Shown one piece after another: positions 8,718 through 17,804 of a stretch of DNA of 43,365 nt. Position 1 is the first letter of the stretch, and every line of letters begins with the position of its first letter. This DNA comes from an uncultured bacterium (lineage in GTDB: Bacteria; Planctomycetota; UBA1135; GCA-002686595). The position numbers and the translations under genes were made by a program. The notes under the pieces were generated by a model that saw nothing but the letters and a program-made list of their open reading frames with translations, did no database searches and was not told where the DNA came from. The stretch lies in contig CALBMX010000037.1 in NCBI GenBank assembly GCA_937896235.1, positions 1 to 43,365 on the forward strand, written 5' to 3'.

Positions 8718-9446
8718 TTGCTATACGGCTTAGACCAGATCCGCCGGCACTATCGAGAATTGCTCGATGACAAGCCCGACGACTATTTTGAACGCTTCGA
8801 TCCATACATCTTGGATAAGCGCCCGTTGGTGAGTGGACTCGTAGAGAAGGCGTTTGACCGACTGTTTCCCGAGAAGGTCCCCAACCTGCTCGACGTCGGC
8901 TGCGGTACCTGTTTCTACTTCCCGCTACTCGCACCCCATGCAGAGAAGCTGACGGGTATCGATTTGTGTATCCCTATGCTCGAGCAAGCTCGCGAGCTGA
9001 TCGAGGCTAAGGGCCTGACGAACTGTGTGGTTGAAGAGAGCAGTGCACTCGAGCTGCCTTTTGAGGATGAAACCTTCGACGTCGTCCACTCCTGGGACTT
9101 CCTGCACCATGTGCCCGACCCCCAGCGCGCCGCATCTGAGATTGCGCGCGTATTGAAGCCCGGCGGCCGCTACATCGCTGTGGAGCCCAACCTCCTAAAC
9201 ATTTCGATCGCGCACTACCATGCGAGGCGTCGGGTCGAGTGGGGCCTCTACTCAAAAAACCAGTTTTCAAACCGGCGCACCTTCGGAAAGCACTTCGATG
9301 TGAGCATTCGCTACGACAATACGATCATTAGCTTTCTAAACGAGCGCACGTGGAAGCTCTGGAAAGCCATCGATGGATTCACGTCGTTCTGGCCGACGAA
9401 ATACCTGTCTTTCCGCTACGTGATGGAATGCAGGAAGTCGAGCTGA
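8718..9446 (+). CDS. Class I SAM-dependent methyltransferase
   Basis: This 242-residue soluble enzyme has SAM-binding motif I LLDVGCGT (about residues 57-64), an acidic residue at the end of strand 2 (LTGID), the post-III loop LPFEDETFDVVHSWDFLHHV and the RVLKPGGRYIAVEP segment. This is the Methyltransf_11 pattern seen in UbiE-like and polyketide/glycan O-methyltransferases. The only plausible start is a TTG at 8718, because a stop codon lies 24 bases upstream in frame and no ATG follows early. It overlaps the YfhO-family gene by 19 bases, which suggests a role in modifying a cell-surface glycan or lipid. The substrate cannot be read from the sequence. Confidence 0.85.
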   Translation: MLYGLDQIRRHYRELLDDKPDDYFERFDPYILDKRPLVSGLVEKAFDRLFPEKVPNLLDVGCGTCFYFPLLAPHAEKLTGIDLCIPMLEQARELIEAKGLTNCVVEESSALELPFEDETFDVVHSWDFLHHVPDPQRAASEIARVLKPGGRYIAVEPNLLNISIAHYHARRRVEWGLYSKNQFSNRRTFGKHFDVSIRYDNTIISFLNERTWKLWKAIDGFTSFWPTKYLSFRYVMECRKSS

Positions 9447-11623
9447 CAAAGTCACGAGGTGCCTTTGCCGCCGCAGCCGCGCTCGCGGTTGTCCTTGCGT
9501 TCCTGCTAAGAGGCGCGCTGTTTGGCGGCGAGATCTTGTCCCAAGCGGATGCGCTCTATCAGTTCGCACCATGGAGTGATATCGCCCCGGAAGGGTACGC
9601 GCCTTCGAATGCGCTCCTTCTCGACCAATCGATCGTGATGCAGCCCTGGCTCCACTTCGCGGGGCAGCGCTTGCACGCTGGACAGCTGCCGATTTGGAAC
9701 CCTAATAACTACGCGGGGCAGCCGATGCTGGGCACCTACCAGTCGGCATATTTTTGGCCGCTGAACTGGCTCTATTTCGCCGCGCCCTCCTGGCATTTCT
9801 TCGCCTGGTCTGCCTTCTTTCGATTATGGGCAGCGGGCATGTTCACGTTCCTGTTCCTGCGGACGATAGGCGTGCGCGCAGGGGCCAGCCTAGTGGGCGC
9901 CCTCGGGTTCGCGCTTTCGGGGTTTATGGTTGCCTGGCTCGGGCACATGCATACGCATGTCGCTTTATTTTTACCGGCTTTCTTTTGGAGTGTGGAGCGA
10001 ATCGCAGAAAGGCCAAGTCGAAAGCGCTGCGCTGTCTTGGGACTACTTCTTGGCGGCGCGCTTCTCGCCGGGCACCTGCAAACGGCCGTGCATATTGCAG
10101 GCGCCGTGCTTCTCTATACGCTCTTCCGCGCTTTGGTTTCCGTGCAAGGAAACAAGCTGGCGCCGCGAAGTGTCGGCCTTATCGCCGTGGCCTCCGGATT
10201 GGGAGTTCTACTCGCAATGCCCCAGCTGCTACCCTTCTTTGAGTATCTAGGGCCAAGCCAAGGTGCTGTTGTACTCGAGCATATGGAAGTGGTCGCCGAC
10301 GTTGACCTCGTCGAGGCCGCCACTCTTTTTGTCGCGCCTGGCAACATCGGATCACCGGCGAGCGCCCAGGGATACGGAGAGTACACGGGGTCCTTGGGTC
10401 CGAACTTGAACTACAGTGAGCTGATCGGCGGTTACGTCGGGCGCTTACTCCTGCTGTTCGCCCTCCTGCAGCTGTTTTGGCTGAGGCGGCGCAGAGCTGC
10501 GCTCTTCTTCGGCGGCCTTGCCCTGCTCTCCGCGCTTGTGGCATGGCAGGTCTTTCCCTTTTATGACTTTGCCCACGCGATCCCGAAGTTGCGCAGTACG
10601 AAGCTAATGCGGGTCCTTGTTCTGACCGCATTCTCCTTGGCGGTACTCGGCGCGATGGGGCTCGATGGCGTCGCCCAAAAGTGGAAACTGAATCGACGCA
10701 AAAGCAACGCGTTTTTCGCCATTGCTTTCTTGATCGTCGCCGCTGAGCTCACGAGCTTCGCCAGCGGCTTCAACCCGAGTGTCCCCCTCGACCAAGTCGC
10801 ACCGCCGACGCCCGTCACGGACTACTTGATCGAGCACAAGAACCAAGGGCGCATTCTAGGAGTTGACAACACGACGTTGATGCCAAGTGCGAACCTCTTC
10901 TATGACCTTTCGATGGTTTCGGGTTACGACTCGATGGAGTCGCGCACGATGACCGAACTTGTCGCGCTCATGTCCAGTGACGAGGACGGCGCGTTTTTCA
11001 TCAAGGAAATCGACTACTTCGACAAGGGGTTTGCCGTCGGTAACCTGCTCGGCGTTCGCTACCTGTTGTCCGCGGTCGAGCTACCCTCGCCGTATGAGCT
11101 CGTGATGGACGGGCCGACCAAAATCTACTCCAACCCGGCAGCGATGCCGCGCGCTTTCCTGGCGGCTTCGGTTAAAGTGATCGCAGAGAGAGATGCGCGC
11201 CTCGCATTCCTTGGCTCCGAAGGATTCGACCCTTCCATCGCGGTCCTTGAGAGGGAGCTCCCGAATCGCCAACCTCAACTCGCTCTAGGGAAGGGGGCCT
11301 GTGCCATCGTCAACGAGCGCGACACCCACATAGAAGTCGCATGCACGCTCGACGCTCCCGGAGTTCTGGTGCTCGCCGACTCCTATGACGAGGGGTGGAG
11401 TGCGAAGCTCGACGGCGAGCCCGTGTCGATTCTCCGCGTCGATCACAGCCTTCGTGCAGTGGCCGTCCCGGCGGGCTCCCACAGCATCACTTTTGGCTAT
11501 GAGCCTCCCTCTCTGTTCCTCGGATTGTTCCTCGGCGCGATCGCTCTTGTAATTTTACTAGGCCTGTTGTTGCTGCGGGACCCCTGTTTGAAGGCGCAGA
11601 GCTCACCTCCCGAGCTCTTTTAG
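9428..11623 (+). CDS. YfhO-family polytopic membrane protein (GT-C-like)
   Basis: This 731-residue protein has about a dozen hydrophobic helices between residue 10 and residue 460 and one more at the C-terminus. It shows hallmarks of the YfhO family: AGQPMLGTYQSAYFWPLNWLY and GHMHTHVALFLPAFFW in the N-terminal half. A C-terminal beta domain contains VLADSYDEGWSAKLDGEPV and VPAGSHSITFGYEPP. YfhO of Bacillus glycosylates lipoteichoic acid, and the family resembles GT-C glycosyltransferases using lipid-linked sugars. The ATG at 9428 inside the methyltransferase gene is preferred. The surrounding methyltransferase and GT4 genes support a surface-glycan pathway. Confidence 0.87.
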   Translation: MQEVELTKSRGAFAAAAALAVVLAFLLRGALFGGEILSQADALYQFAPWSDIAPEGYAPSNALLLDQSIVMQPWLHFAGQRLHAGQLPIWNPNNYAGQPMLGTYQSAYFWPLNWLYFAAPSWHFFAWSAFFRLWAAGMFTFLFLRTIGVRAGASLVGALGFALSGFMVAWLGHMHTHVALFLPAFFWSVERIAERPSRKRCAVLGLLLGGALLAGHLQTAVHIAGAVLLYTLFRALVSVQGNKLAPRSVGLIAVASGLGVLLAMPQLLPFFEYLGPSQGAVVLEHMEVVADVDLVEAATLFVAPGNIGSPASAQGYGEYTGSLGPNLNYSELIGGYVGRLLLLFALLQLFWLRRRRAALFFGGLALLSALVAWQVFPFYDFAHAIPKLRSTKLMRVLVLTAFSLAVLGAMGLDGVAQKWKLNRRKSNAFFAIAFLIVAAELTSFASGFNPSVPLDQVAPPTPVTDYLIEHKNQGRILGVDNTTLMPSANLFYDLSMVSGYDSMESRTMTELVALMSSDEDGAFFIKEIDYFDKGFAVGNLLGVRYLLSAVELPSPYELVMDGPTKIYSNPAAMPRAFLAASVKVIAERDARLAFLGSEGFDPSIAVLERELPNRQPQLALGKGACAIVNERDTHIEVACTLDAPGVLVLADSYDEGWSAKLDGEPVSILRVDHSLRAVAVPAGSHSITFGYEPPSLFLGLFLGAIALVILLGLLLLRDPCLKAQSSPPELF

Positions 11624-11672
11624 TCAGGCGGCGGCACATGCGCTCTCCCGCATCCATTATCCTCCCCGTCCA

Positions 11673-12563
11673 ATGAATGCCGAACATCTAGAGAGCCTGC
11701 GAAAGGCTGGTCGTATTGCTCGCGATTGTCGCGAGTGGGCGCGTGAGAATATTAAGCCTGGAGTGCGCCTTGCTCATATCCTCGAGACCGTCGAGGACAT
11801 GATGGCCAAAGAGGGGGCCGCCCCCGCCTTCCCCGCGCAAACTAGCCGCAACCACGTGACCGCACACTACTGCAGTCCCCCGGGCGATGAGCAGGTTTAC
11901 GAGGAGGGCGATTGCGTGAAGGTCGATGTCGGCGTTCATGTGGACGGCTGGGTCGCTGACAATGCCTGTACGGTGGACCTCTCCGAGGATGGGCGATGGA
12001 GCGAGCTGATCAAGGCCTCTGAGGATGCTCTACATGCCGCGATTGCGCTTGTCGGCGTTGGCGTGAGGGTTTCCGATATTGGCGGCGCGGTCGAGTCGGC
12101 GATTCAAGCGCGCGGTTTCGAACCCGTTCGCAACTTGACTGGCCATGGGGTGGCTCGTTGGAAAGTGCACTGCGCGCCGCAGATCCCGAGCTATCGCGAG
12201 GGACGCGAGCAGCTGCGCGCGGGGATGATTATCGCCATCGAGCCCTTTGCCTCTACGGGTGTTGGAATGATCGAAGAGCGTGGCAAGGCCGAGGTCTTTA
12301 TGCTGGTTCGTCCGCCGCGCAATGCGAAGGGAATCGACAAGGATCTTCTCAACGCGATTCAAGCTTGGCGCGGCCTCCCAATCGCCCGCCGCTACTTCAA
12401 CAACTTCCCCCCGGAGGTCCTCGAGGACACCATCTCCAAGCTAGCGCGCCAGGGCTCCCTGGTGCGCTTCCCCCCCTTGGTTGAGCGGGTCGGTGTCATG
12501 ACCGCGCAGACCGAACACACCATGATTGTCGGCGCGGAAGGCGTCGAAGTGATCACTGCCTAG
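11673..12563 (+). CDS. map: Type II (archaeal-type) methionine aminopeptidase
   Basis: This 296-residue pita-bread-fold peptidase removes the N-terminal Met from nascent proteins. All five metal ligands are visible: Asp85 (VKVDVG), Asp96 (GWVADNA), His158 (LTGHGV), Glu190 (AIEPFA) and Glu281 (QTEHT). The HVTAHYCSPPGDE region and the insertion of about 60 residues between the EPFA and QTEHT motifs mark it as type II, the form of archaea and eukaryotes. Most bacteria carry only type I (about 250 residues, no insertion). It sits 49 bases after the YfhO-family gene and 8 bases before the glycosyltransferase gene, an unusual place for a housekeeping peptidase. Horizontal origin is plausible. Confidence 0.9.
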   Translation: MNAEHLESLRKAGRIARDCREWARENIKPGVRLAHILETVEDMMAKEGAAPAFPAQTSRNHVTAHYCSPPGDEQVYEEGDCVKVDVGVHVDGWVADNACTVDLSEDGRWSELIKASEDALHAAIALVGVGVRVSDIGGAVESAIQARGFEPVRNLTGHGVARWKVHCAPQIPSYREGREQLRAGMIIAIEPFASTGVGMIEERGKAEVFMLVRPPRNAKGIDKDLLNAIQAWRGLPIARRYFNNFPPEVLEDTISKLARQGSLVRFPPLVERVGVMTAQTEHTMIVGAEGVEVITA

Positions 12564-12571
12564 CACTCCCT

Positions 12572-14293
12572 ATGCGTGTAGCTCTTGTCACTACGCCGCC
12601 GTCCCTCCGTTCGGGAATTGGCGACTACACTCGACACCTGCTTCCTCACCTTCGTGAGTATTGCCAGGTCGATCTCTATATTCGGCCGGATAGCCCTGAG
12701 CTCAACGGTAAGGCGGTGTGGACCGACGAGGCGCCCCTAAGCATTCTGGAACTCGAGCCAAACGAGTACGATCAGGTTCTTTTTCAGCTGGGAAACGAGC
12801 TGAACCACGCGTTTATGGCGCGCATGATTCGCCGAATTGGTGGGACGGTGATGCAGCACGACTGGGTGCTATTTGACCAGGCGCTGGCCAACTATCCTGG
12901 GCTCGTTCGCGGCGGTCTTAAGGGGCACATGCTAGCCCTCCGCGAGGGCGGTTTTCCCCAGGCTCGAACCTATGCAGCCAACTGGATCGATCGCCGAAGC
13001 GAGCGCAGCTCGCCAGCCGTATTGCCCGATTGTCACGACGATGTGGGGCAGTTGCTGGCTGGTTGGCATGCATTAGAGGGCGTCGGTCGCTGGGTGGCCG
13101 ACAGGGCAATCCTTCGTATTCCCGCTGAGGGTGTCCTGCGTGTCGAGGTCGAGCTGAGCAGCGAGCCCGGGCGCAAGTTGAGCCTCACCGCGGAGAGCGG
13201 TGCGAGTGCGGCCTTTGTCTGCACCAAAGAGTGTGCTGGCGCCTTGCTTGTTGTTGAGCTTGCTTCCGAGCGACAGCCGCTACTTACGATCACTACCGAT
13301 GGCATCGTCGTCTCTGCCGAGCAGCGGTCCCATGGCGACAGCCGCCGTTTGGGGAGCTTCATCTCCAGCGTGAAATGGACCGATGCGCAGGGCCAGCACG
13401 AGCTTGACCTCAGCCTGCCCGCAGCCCATCCGATCCGCCCGGTGGACTTGTCGCGCGATCGCTTTCTCTTGCCCCTCAATCGCTCTGTGGTGGATCACGC
13501 GGATGCGTTCTTGGTTCATAGCGACTACGTTGGCGACAAAATCAAAGCGCGCAGGGGCGCTGACCTCCCCGTAGGTAAAATTCCCCACGGCTCGGCTAAG
13601 CACTGGTCGGACGAGAGGCGCAAGGAGGATCGCAGGGATACGCGGGCGCGCCTCGGAATGAGTCCCGCTTGGTGCGATGGTTTCCTTATTGTGAGTTTCG
13701 GAGGAGTGCAGGCTCACAAGCGTATCGATCAAGTTCTAGCGGGACTCGCGGAGGCCCGCAAACACAGGGACGACGTCTTTTTGGTGCTCGCTGGCGGCTG
13801 GCACGTGAATGACCTGGATCCGATCGGCATCGCGCGCATGCTCGGCGTCGAAGAATTTGTGAAGTTCACAGGATACGTGGAGGAGTCCGAGGCGTGGGAC
13901 CTGCTCCACGCGGGGGACGTTTCGATCAATTTGCGCGGCCCGACTTCGGGCGGAACCTCGGGAGGCATCTACCAGGCGCTCTCGCTAGGGCGCGCCGTAA
14001 TCGCCACCGATGCGGGGGAGCAGTGCGAACTCCCCGACAGCTGTGTGCCTAAAGTCCCTTTAGGGGGTGATGAGAGTGTGGCTATTGGCCGTCTATTTGG
14101 TGAGCTTGCGGGCGACCCTGCGCGCTGTCTGGAGTTGGAGGCAGCCGCGCGTGATTACGTTGACAAGTGTTGCTACTGGGGCGTGGTCGGAAAGCAATAC
14201 GCGGAGTACTTAGACCGATTTCCGAAGCCCAAAGTTGGCCCTTCTGACCTTGCGGCGATGCGCAGGGACTTAGCTGCGTTTTGTGAGGCTTAG
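12572..14293 (+). CDS. GT4-family glycosyltransferase with inserted beta domain
   Basis: This 573-residue protein opens with the GT-B start MRVALVTTPPSLRSGIGDYT. It ends with a typical GT4 C-terminal domain (about residues 365-560): LIVSFGGVQAHKRIDQVLAG, FVKFTGYVEESEAW, the sugar-nucleotide loop GPTSGGTSGGIYQAL and AVIATDAGEQCELP. Between the two halves (about residues 165-290) lies an inserted, probably beta-sandwich domain that begins GWHALEGVGRWVADRA. Insertions of this type occur in some glycan-processing GT4 enzymes. It retains the catalytic E-x7-E region in degenerate form. As last gene of the 8.7-14.3 kb run it probably acts in surface-glycan synthesis. Confidence 0.85.
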   Translation: MRVALVTTPPSLRSGIGDYTRHLLPHLREYCQVDLYIRPDSPELNGKAVWTDEAPLSILELEPNEYDQVLFQLGNELNHAFMARMIRRIGGTVMQHDWVLFDQALANYPGLVRGGLKGHMLALREGGFPQARTYAANWIDRRSERSSPAVLPDCHDDVGQLLAGWHALEGVGRWVADRAILRIPAEGVLRVEVELSSEPGRKLSLTAESGASAAFVCTKECAGALLVVELASERQPLLTITTDGIVVSAEQRSHGDSRRLGSFISSVKWTDAQGQHELDLSLPAAHPIRPVDLSRDRFLLPLNRSVVDHADAFLVHSDYVGDKIKARRGADLPVGKIPHGSAKHWSDERRKEDRRDTRARLGMSPAWCDGFLIVSFGGVQAHKRIDQVLAGLAEARKHRDDVFLVLAGGWHVNDLDPIGIARMLGVEEFVKFTGYVEESEAWDLLHAGDVSINLRGPTSGGTSGGIYQALSLGRAVIATDAGEQCELPDSCVPKVPLGGDESVAIGRLFGELAGDPARCLELEAAARDYVDKCCYWGVVGKQYAEYLDRFPKPKVGPSDLAAMRRDLAAFCEA

Positions 14294-14373
14294 CAACTTC
14301 ACTTCGACAAGAAAGAGAAAACGCTATCCGCCAAGGCAAGAGTGAGGTACACATGTCATGATGTCCGCTTAGT

Positions 14374-14407
14374 CGCCCCGACATTTCAGGACGGTAACGT
14401 TGGGGCG
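14374..14407. other. GC-rich hairpin between GT4 gene and FG-GAP gene
   Basis: CGCCCCGAC (14374-14382) pairs with GTTGGGGCG (14399-14407), with one wobble pair. There is no U-tract after it. It could be a terminator-like element closing the glycan operon or a leader structure for the next gene. Confidence 0.35.
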
Positions 14408-14490
14408 CTGCGGATCGGGTCTCGCCTCTTCCACATTAAACCCTCATGCAGAATTGAGGTGTTCGTAAGCAATTTGGGCACTACCTACCT

Positions 14491-17400
14491 ATGTCAATAA
14501 GATCACTTTCAAAGCATCCTTGGGTGTTCCTCGGCCTTATTTTCTGTCTGGACAGCTGTGGCGGTTCAGATCAAGAGCCCCAAGTCCTAGAGCAGCATCC
14601 CACTTCGCAGCCCGCCCTAGATGCCGGACAGACGGCCGAGACGCCATCGATGGATGTGGATGATTATTCGATGTCCGACCTTCCCTCGCTCGAAGAGGAG
14701 GCGAAGTCGGTGTACGAACAAGAGCACATGGTGAACTCCGGGGATGTCCAGGAGATCATGTCTGAGGAGTTCTCGAAACTTGACGAGGCTTACTGGACCG
14801 AAGAGGTCATCAGTAACGAGCTGATCGCCGGCCCGCTTTTGGCCCTTCGGGTTCATCTACTCGGTGAGTGGAGTGGCGCTTCGTCGCTCCCGAAGATCGA
14901 TGAGATCTTCTTGCCGGAGGCTCAGATTTCAGGCTTCACGCCTTCCGATTTTGAAGAGTCCAAAGTTACCGATGGCGTCATGCGGCGTGACTGGAGGGGA
15001 GAGACAAAGTATCTATCCCTTGGTGATTGGCAAGCTGCACTAGCGTTTGAACACAGTCAAGTAAAGCGTGTTCGTTGGGCGGTTTGCAAGCCAGCATTTC
15101 TCAGCTTGGACGGCGGGGTTGCGATCCTGACCATGAAGTACCGCTTCAACCGCGAGCTAAAGACCGGTGGAATACGCCACGATCAGGGTTACTGGGAGAG
15201 CGAGTGGGTCAAGAGCGATGACGGCGAATGGCGCTGCCGTAAAATGGGACCACAGAAAAGCTGCTACACGATCGAATCGGAGGCCCCGCACTTTGTGGAC
15301 GTCACTGGCGAGTCGCTTGCAGGTACTTATTTCGACCCGCGCCTTCCGAAAGAGATGAAGGGCATTAACCGCTCCCTTGCGGTTGCCGACATTGATTTGG
15401 ATGGCGACATGGATCTTCTGACCATGCTTCCCGTCCGTTTGCTGCTAAACCGCGGCGATGGCACCTTCGAAGATCGCACGACAGACTTTATCGAGCCCAA
15501 GCATTACTCGCTTGACGTCGATGCTCCTTTCAACAGCGCCCTTGTTGCCGACTTTGATCGCGACGGCGATATGGACTTCGTGTGCTCCGGAAAAGCCCGG
15601 CGAGTGACGATGTTCCTGCAACAGGAGAATGGCAAGTTTCTCTCCACAGAAGTCGGCCCCGAAAACACCGACCACATCTCGGGCAGCCTGAGTGCTCACG
15701 ATGTCGACGGGGACGGGTGGCTGGACTTATTCGTATGTGGGTATGGGCCTTTCATCGATCCGGGGCCAAACGATCCGACGAGTGCAACTAATGGCCGGCG
15801 GAACATCATGCTCAAGAACATGGGGCCGAAGGGTAACTTCCGTGTCATTACAAAGAAGTGGGGTCTGTGGGACGAAGGTGAGCGCTGGGGGTTCATAGGC
15901 GCTTGGGGTGATGCCGACGAAGACGGAGACATCGACCTTTACGTGGCTAACGACTTCGGTCCGAACGTTCTCTATCGCAGAGATGACACAAAGGAAGTGC
16001 ACTTCACCGCCGAGCTACAAGATAAGGAAGCCAGCGATATTGGCTTTTCGATGAGCGCGACATGGAGCGACCTAGATGGCGATCTAGACAACGACCTCTA
16101 CGTCTCAAATATGGCCTCAACGGCAGCTCAGCGTGTGAGCGCCATGGGGGGCGACCCGACTCAATCCGAGACAGTTGGCATGGATATGAATGCCATTCGG
16201 CGGAAAATGTCGAAGGGGAATACCATCTACATGCAGGGAGAGGACAACCGGCTTGCCGAAGGGTCTCCGGACCAAGGTGCCCGCGGCGCGAGCTGGGCCT
16301 GGGGCACTGCGATCTTCGACTACGATTGTGACGGAGACGTCGACATCCATTGCGTCAACGGGTTCTGGAGTCAGGGCTCAGACGACGGGAGAGACTTGTG
16401 AAGTCTCTGGTGGCGCCACGGGTTGGTGCAAATGATGGAGACGGAAGGTGCATTTGGCGAGGTTTGGAAGCAGTTCGCAGAGAACTTGAAGCAGGGCTGG
16501 TCTTGGTCCGGATTTGAGCGTTCGGTCATGTTCATGAACGACGGAGATGCCAACTTCACCAACATTGCCGATGTGATCGGCTTGGACCAGGTCACAGACG
16601 GCCGGGCAATGAGCGCGGTTGACATCGACAACGATGGCGACTTGGATTTGATCGGGACGTCCAGCCGTACGGCTCCGCACCTCTACATTCTTCGGAACGA
16701 TTTCGTGACGGACAGGCATCACCTGATTGTTGAAGTTGTGCCCGAGAAGAATCTGCACGCGGAAGGCGCAAAAGTCATCGTCACTGCGGGTGACTGGAAG
16801 CAGCGTCGCGATGTCGCGCTAGGTTATGGCTACCGTACGCAACACACACTCGACCAACATTTTGGTCTGCTTGATTACGAAGGGAAAGTTAGCGTCGAGG
16901 TAACTTGGCCCCTTGGCGGGACTGAGGTTTTTGACGGTATTGATGTCGACCAAAAGGTCGTCCTGAGGCAGGGTACAGGGACTTTCGAGAGCCTCGCGCA
17001 CATGCCGGCGAACTTCAACGCCACCGGTAGGTTAGCTGAGACGAACTGGCACAAGTTCTGGGATAAAATCCAGCTACTACCACGCCCCTATATCAAGCTG
17101 GACTACGTGAACGAGGCAGCTATCAACACGGGCGAGTTGATCGACTTCGCAACCGGCTGGGAGAACTACTCCAAGGACAACACGGTAACCGTCGTGAACC
17201 TCTGGGCGACGTGGTGTTCGAACTGCCGCCGCGAGATGCCCGACTTGGTCGCAGCTGACAAGGACACCACCAATAACATTCGGGTGCTTGGCATTTGTAT
17301 GGACGAAGGTAAAACACCTGAGGAGGTTGTCGAGGCGATGGGCTCGTGGAACATGGAGTTTCCGACACTCTACTTCCAGGGTGACAAGCGCGAGAAGTTC

Positions 17401-17571
17401 CTAGAGACGATCGCACCACTGCTGTCCGCCCAAGGGGGCCTTGCCTTACCGACATCCCTTGTGATTGATGCCGATGGGTATTGCCGAGCGATTACCCAGG
17501 GTAAAATCAACATCGAGAACCTCGAGTTGTTTATCAAGCAAGTCCCATTTGAGAAGCCCAGCGGGAACTGA
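14491..17571 (+). CDS. FG-GAP/ASPIC/thioredoxin lipoprotein, candidate selenoprotein with in-frame UGA
   Basis: This is one continuous frame of 1026 residues interrupted only by a UGA at 16399-16401 (position 637). The N-terminus has a lipobox (CLDSC). FG-GAP/VCBS calcium loops (DIDLDGDMD, DFDRDGDMD, DVDGDGWLD and others) run over about residues 290-630. The frame continues past the UGA with WWRH, another FG-GAP repeat (DIDNDGDLD) and an ASPIC/UnbV domain to about residue 830. It ends in a TlpA-like thioredoxin domain (WATWCSNC, about residues 908-912). The domain order runs smoothly across the stop. From memory, CRTAC1/ASPIC relatives often carry a DYC(T/S)xxW(R) segment here, which would align the UGA with Cys. 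Alternatives are a nonsense mutation or a sequencing substitution. An independent second gene is unlikely: the downstream part has no ribosome-binding site or signal peptide. Confidence 0.7.
16399..16442 (+). promoter_or_regulatory. Candidate bacterial SECIS element after in-frame UGA
   Basis: One base after the UGA a 40-nt hairpin can form. The lower stem GUCUCUG (16403-16409) pairs with UGGAGAC (16436-16442): five Watson-Crick and two wobble pairs. After an internal loop, the upper stem GCGCCA (16413-16418) pairs with UGGUGC (16424-16429). The apical loop is CGGGU. Bacterial SECIS elements need a short stem, a small apical loop with a G in its first two bases, and 16-37 nt between UGA and loop. 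Here the loop begins after 17 nt and its second base is G. A chance hairpin in GC-rich coding sequence is not excluded. Confidence 0.5.
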
Positions 17572-17590
17572 AGGCACGTTTTAGAGGTGA

Positions 17591-17625
17591 GCGACCCCGA
17601 TTGAGTTCAACTTGATCGGGGTCGC
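17591..17625 (+). terminator. Strong hairpin after the FG-GAP/thioredoxin gene
   Basis: A perfect 11-bp stem (GCGACCCCGAT at 17591-17601 with ATCGGGGTCGC at 17615-17625) starts 19 bases after the stop codon. It is followed only by TTGCATTTAA, a weak U-tract. A terminator is likely. Confidence 0.6.
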
Positions 17626-17804
17626 TTGCATTTAATATGTTGTAGGAAGTTGTAGAGCCCGGTGTCGCCCTGATGTCTCATACTGCAGCCCCTTTCCCAG
17701 AGACAGGATCTCTGGGGATCGGCCCGCGCGAGTTCTCTTTAGCCACGTCCGATAGAGAGTAGGTAACGCCAAGCGCGGTCCCTTTACAAGAGAAGCGATC
17801 CTTA

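Noticed and set aside
16423..17571. The part after the UGA as an independent gene
   Set aside because: It is in the same frame as the upstream part, starts in the middle of the FG-GAP region, and has neither a ribosome-binding site nor a signal peptide although its domains are extracytoplasmic.
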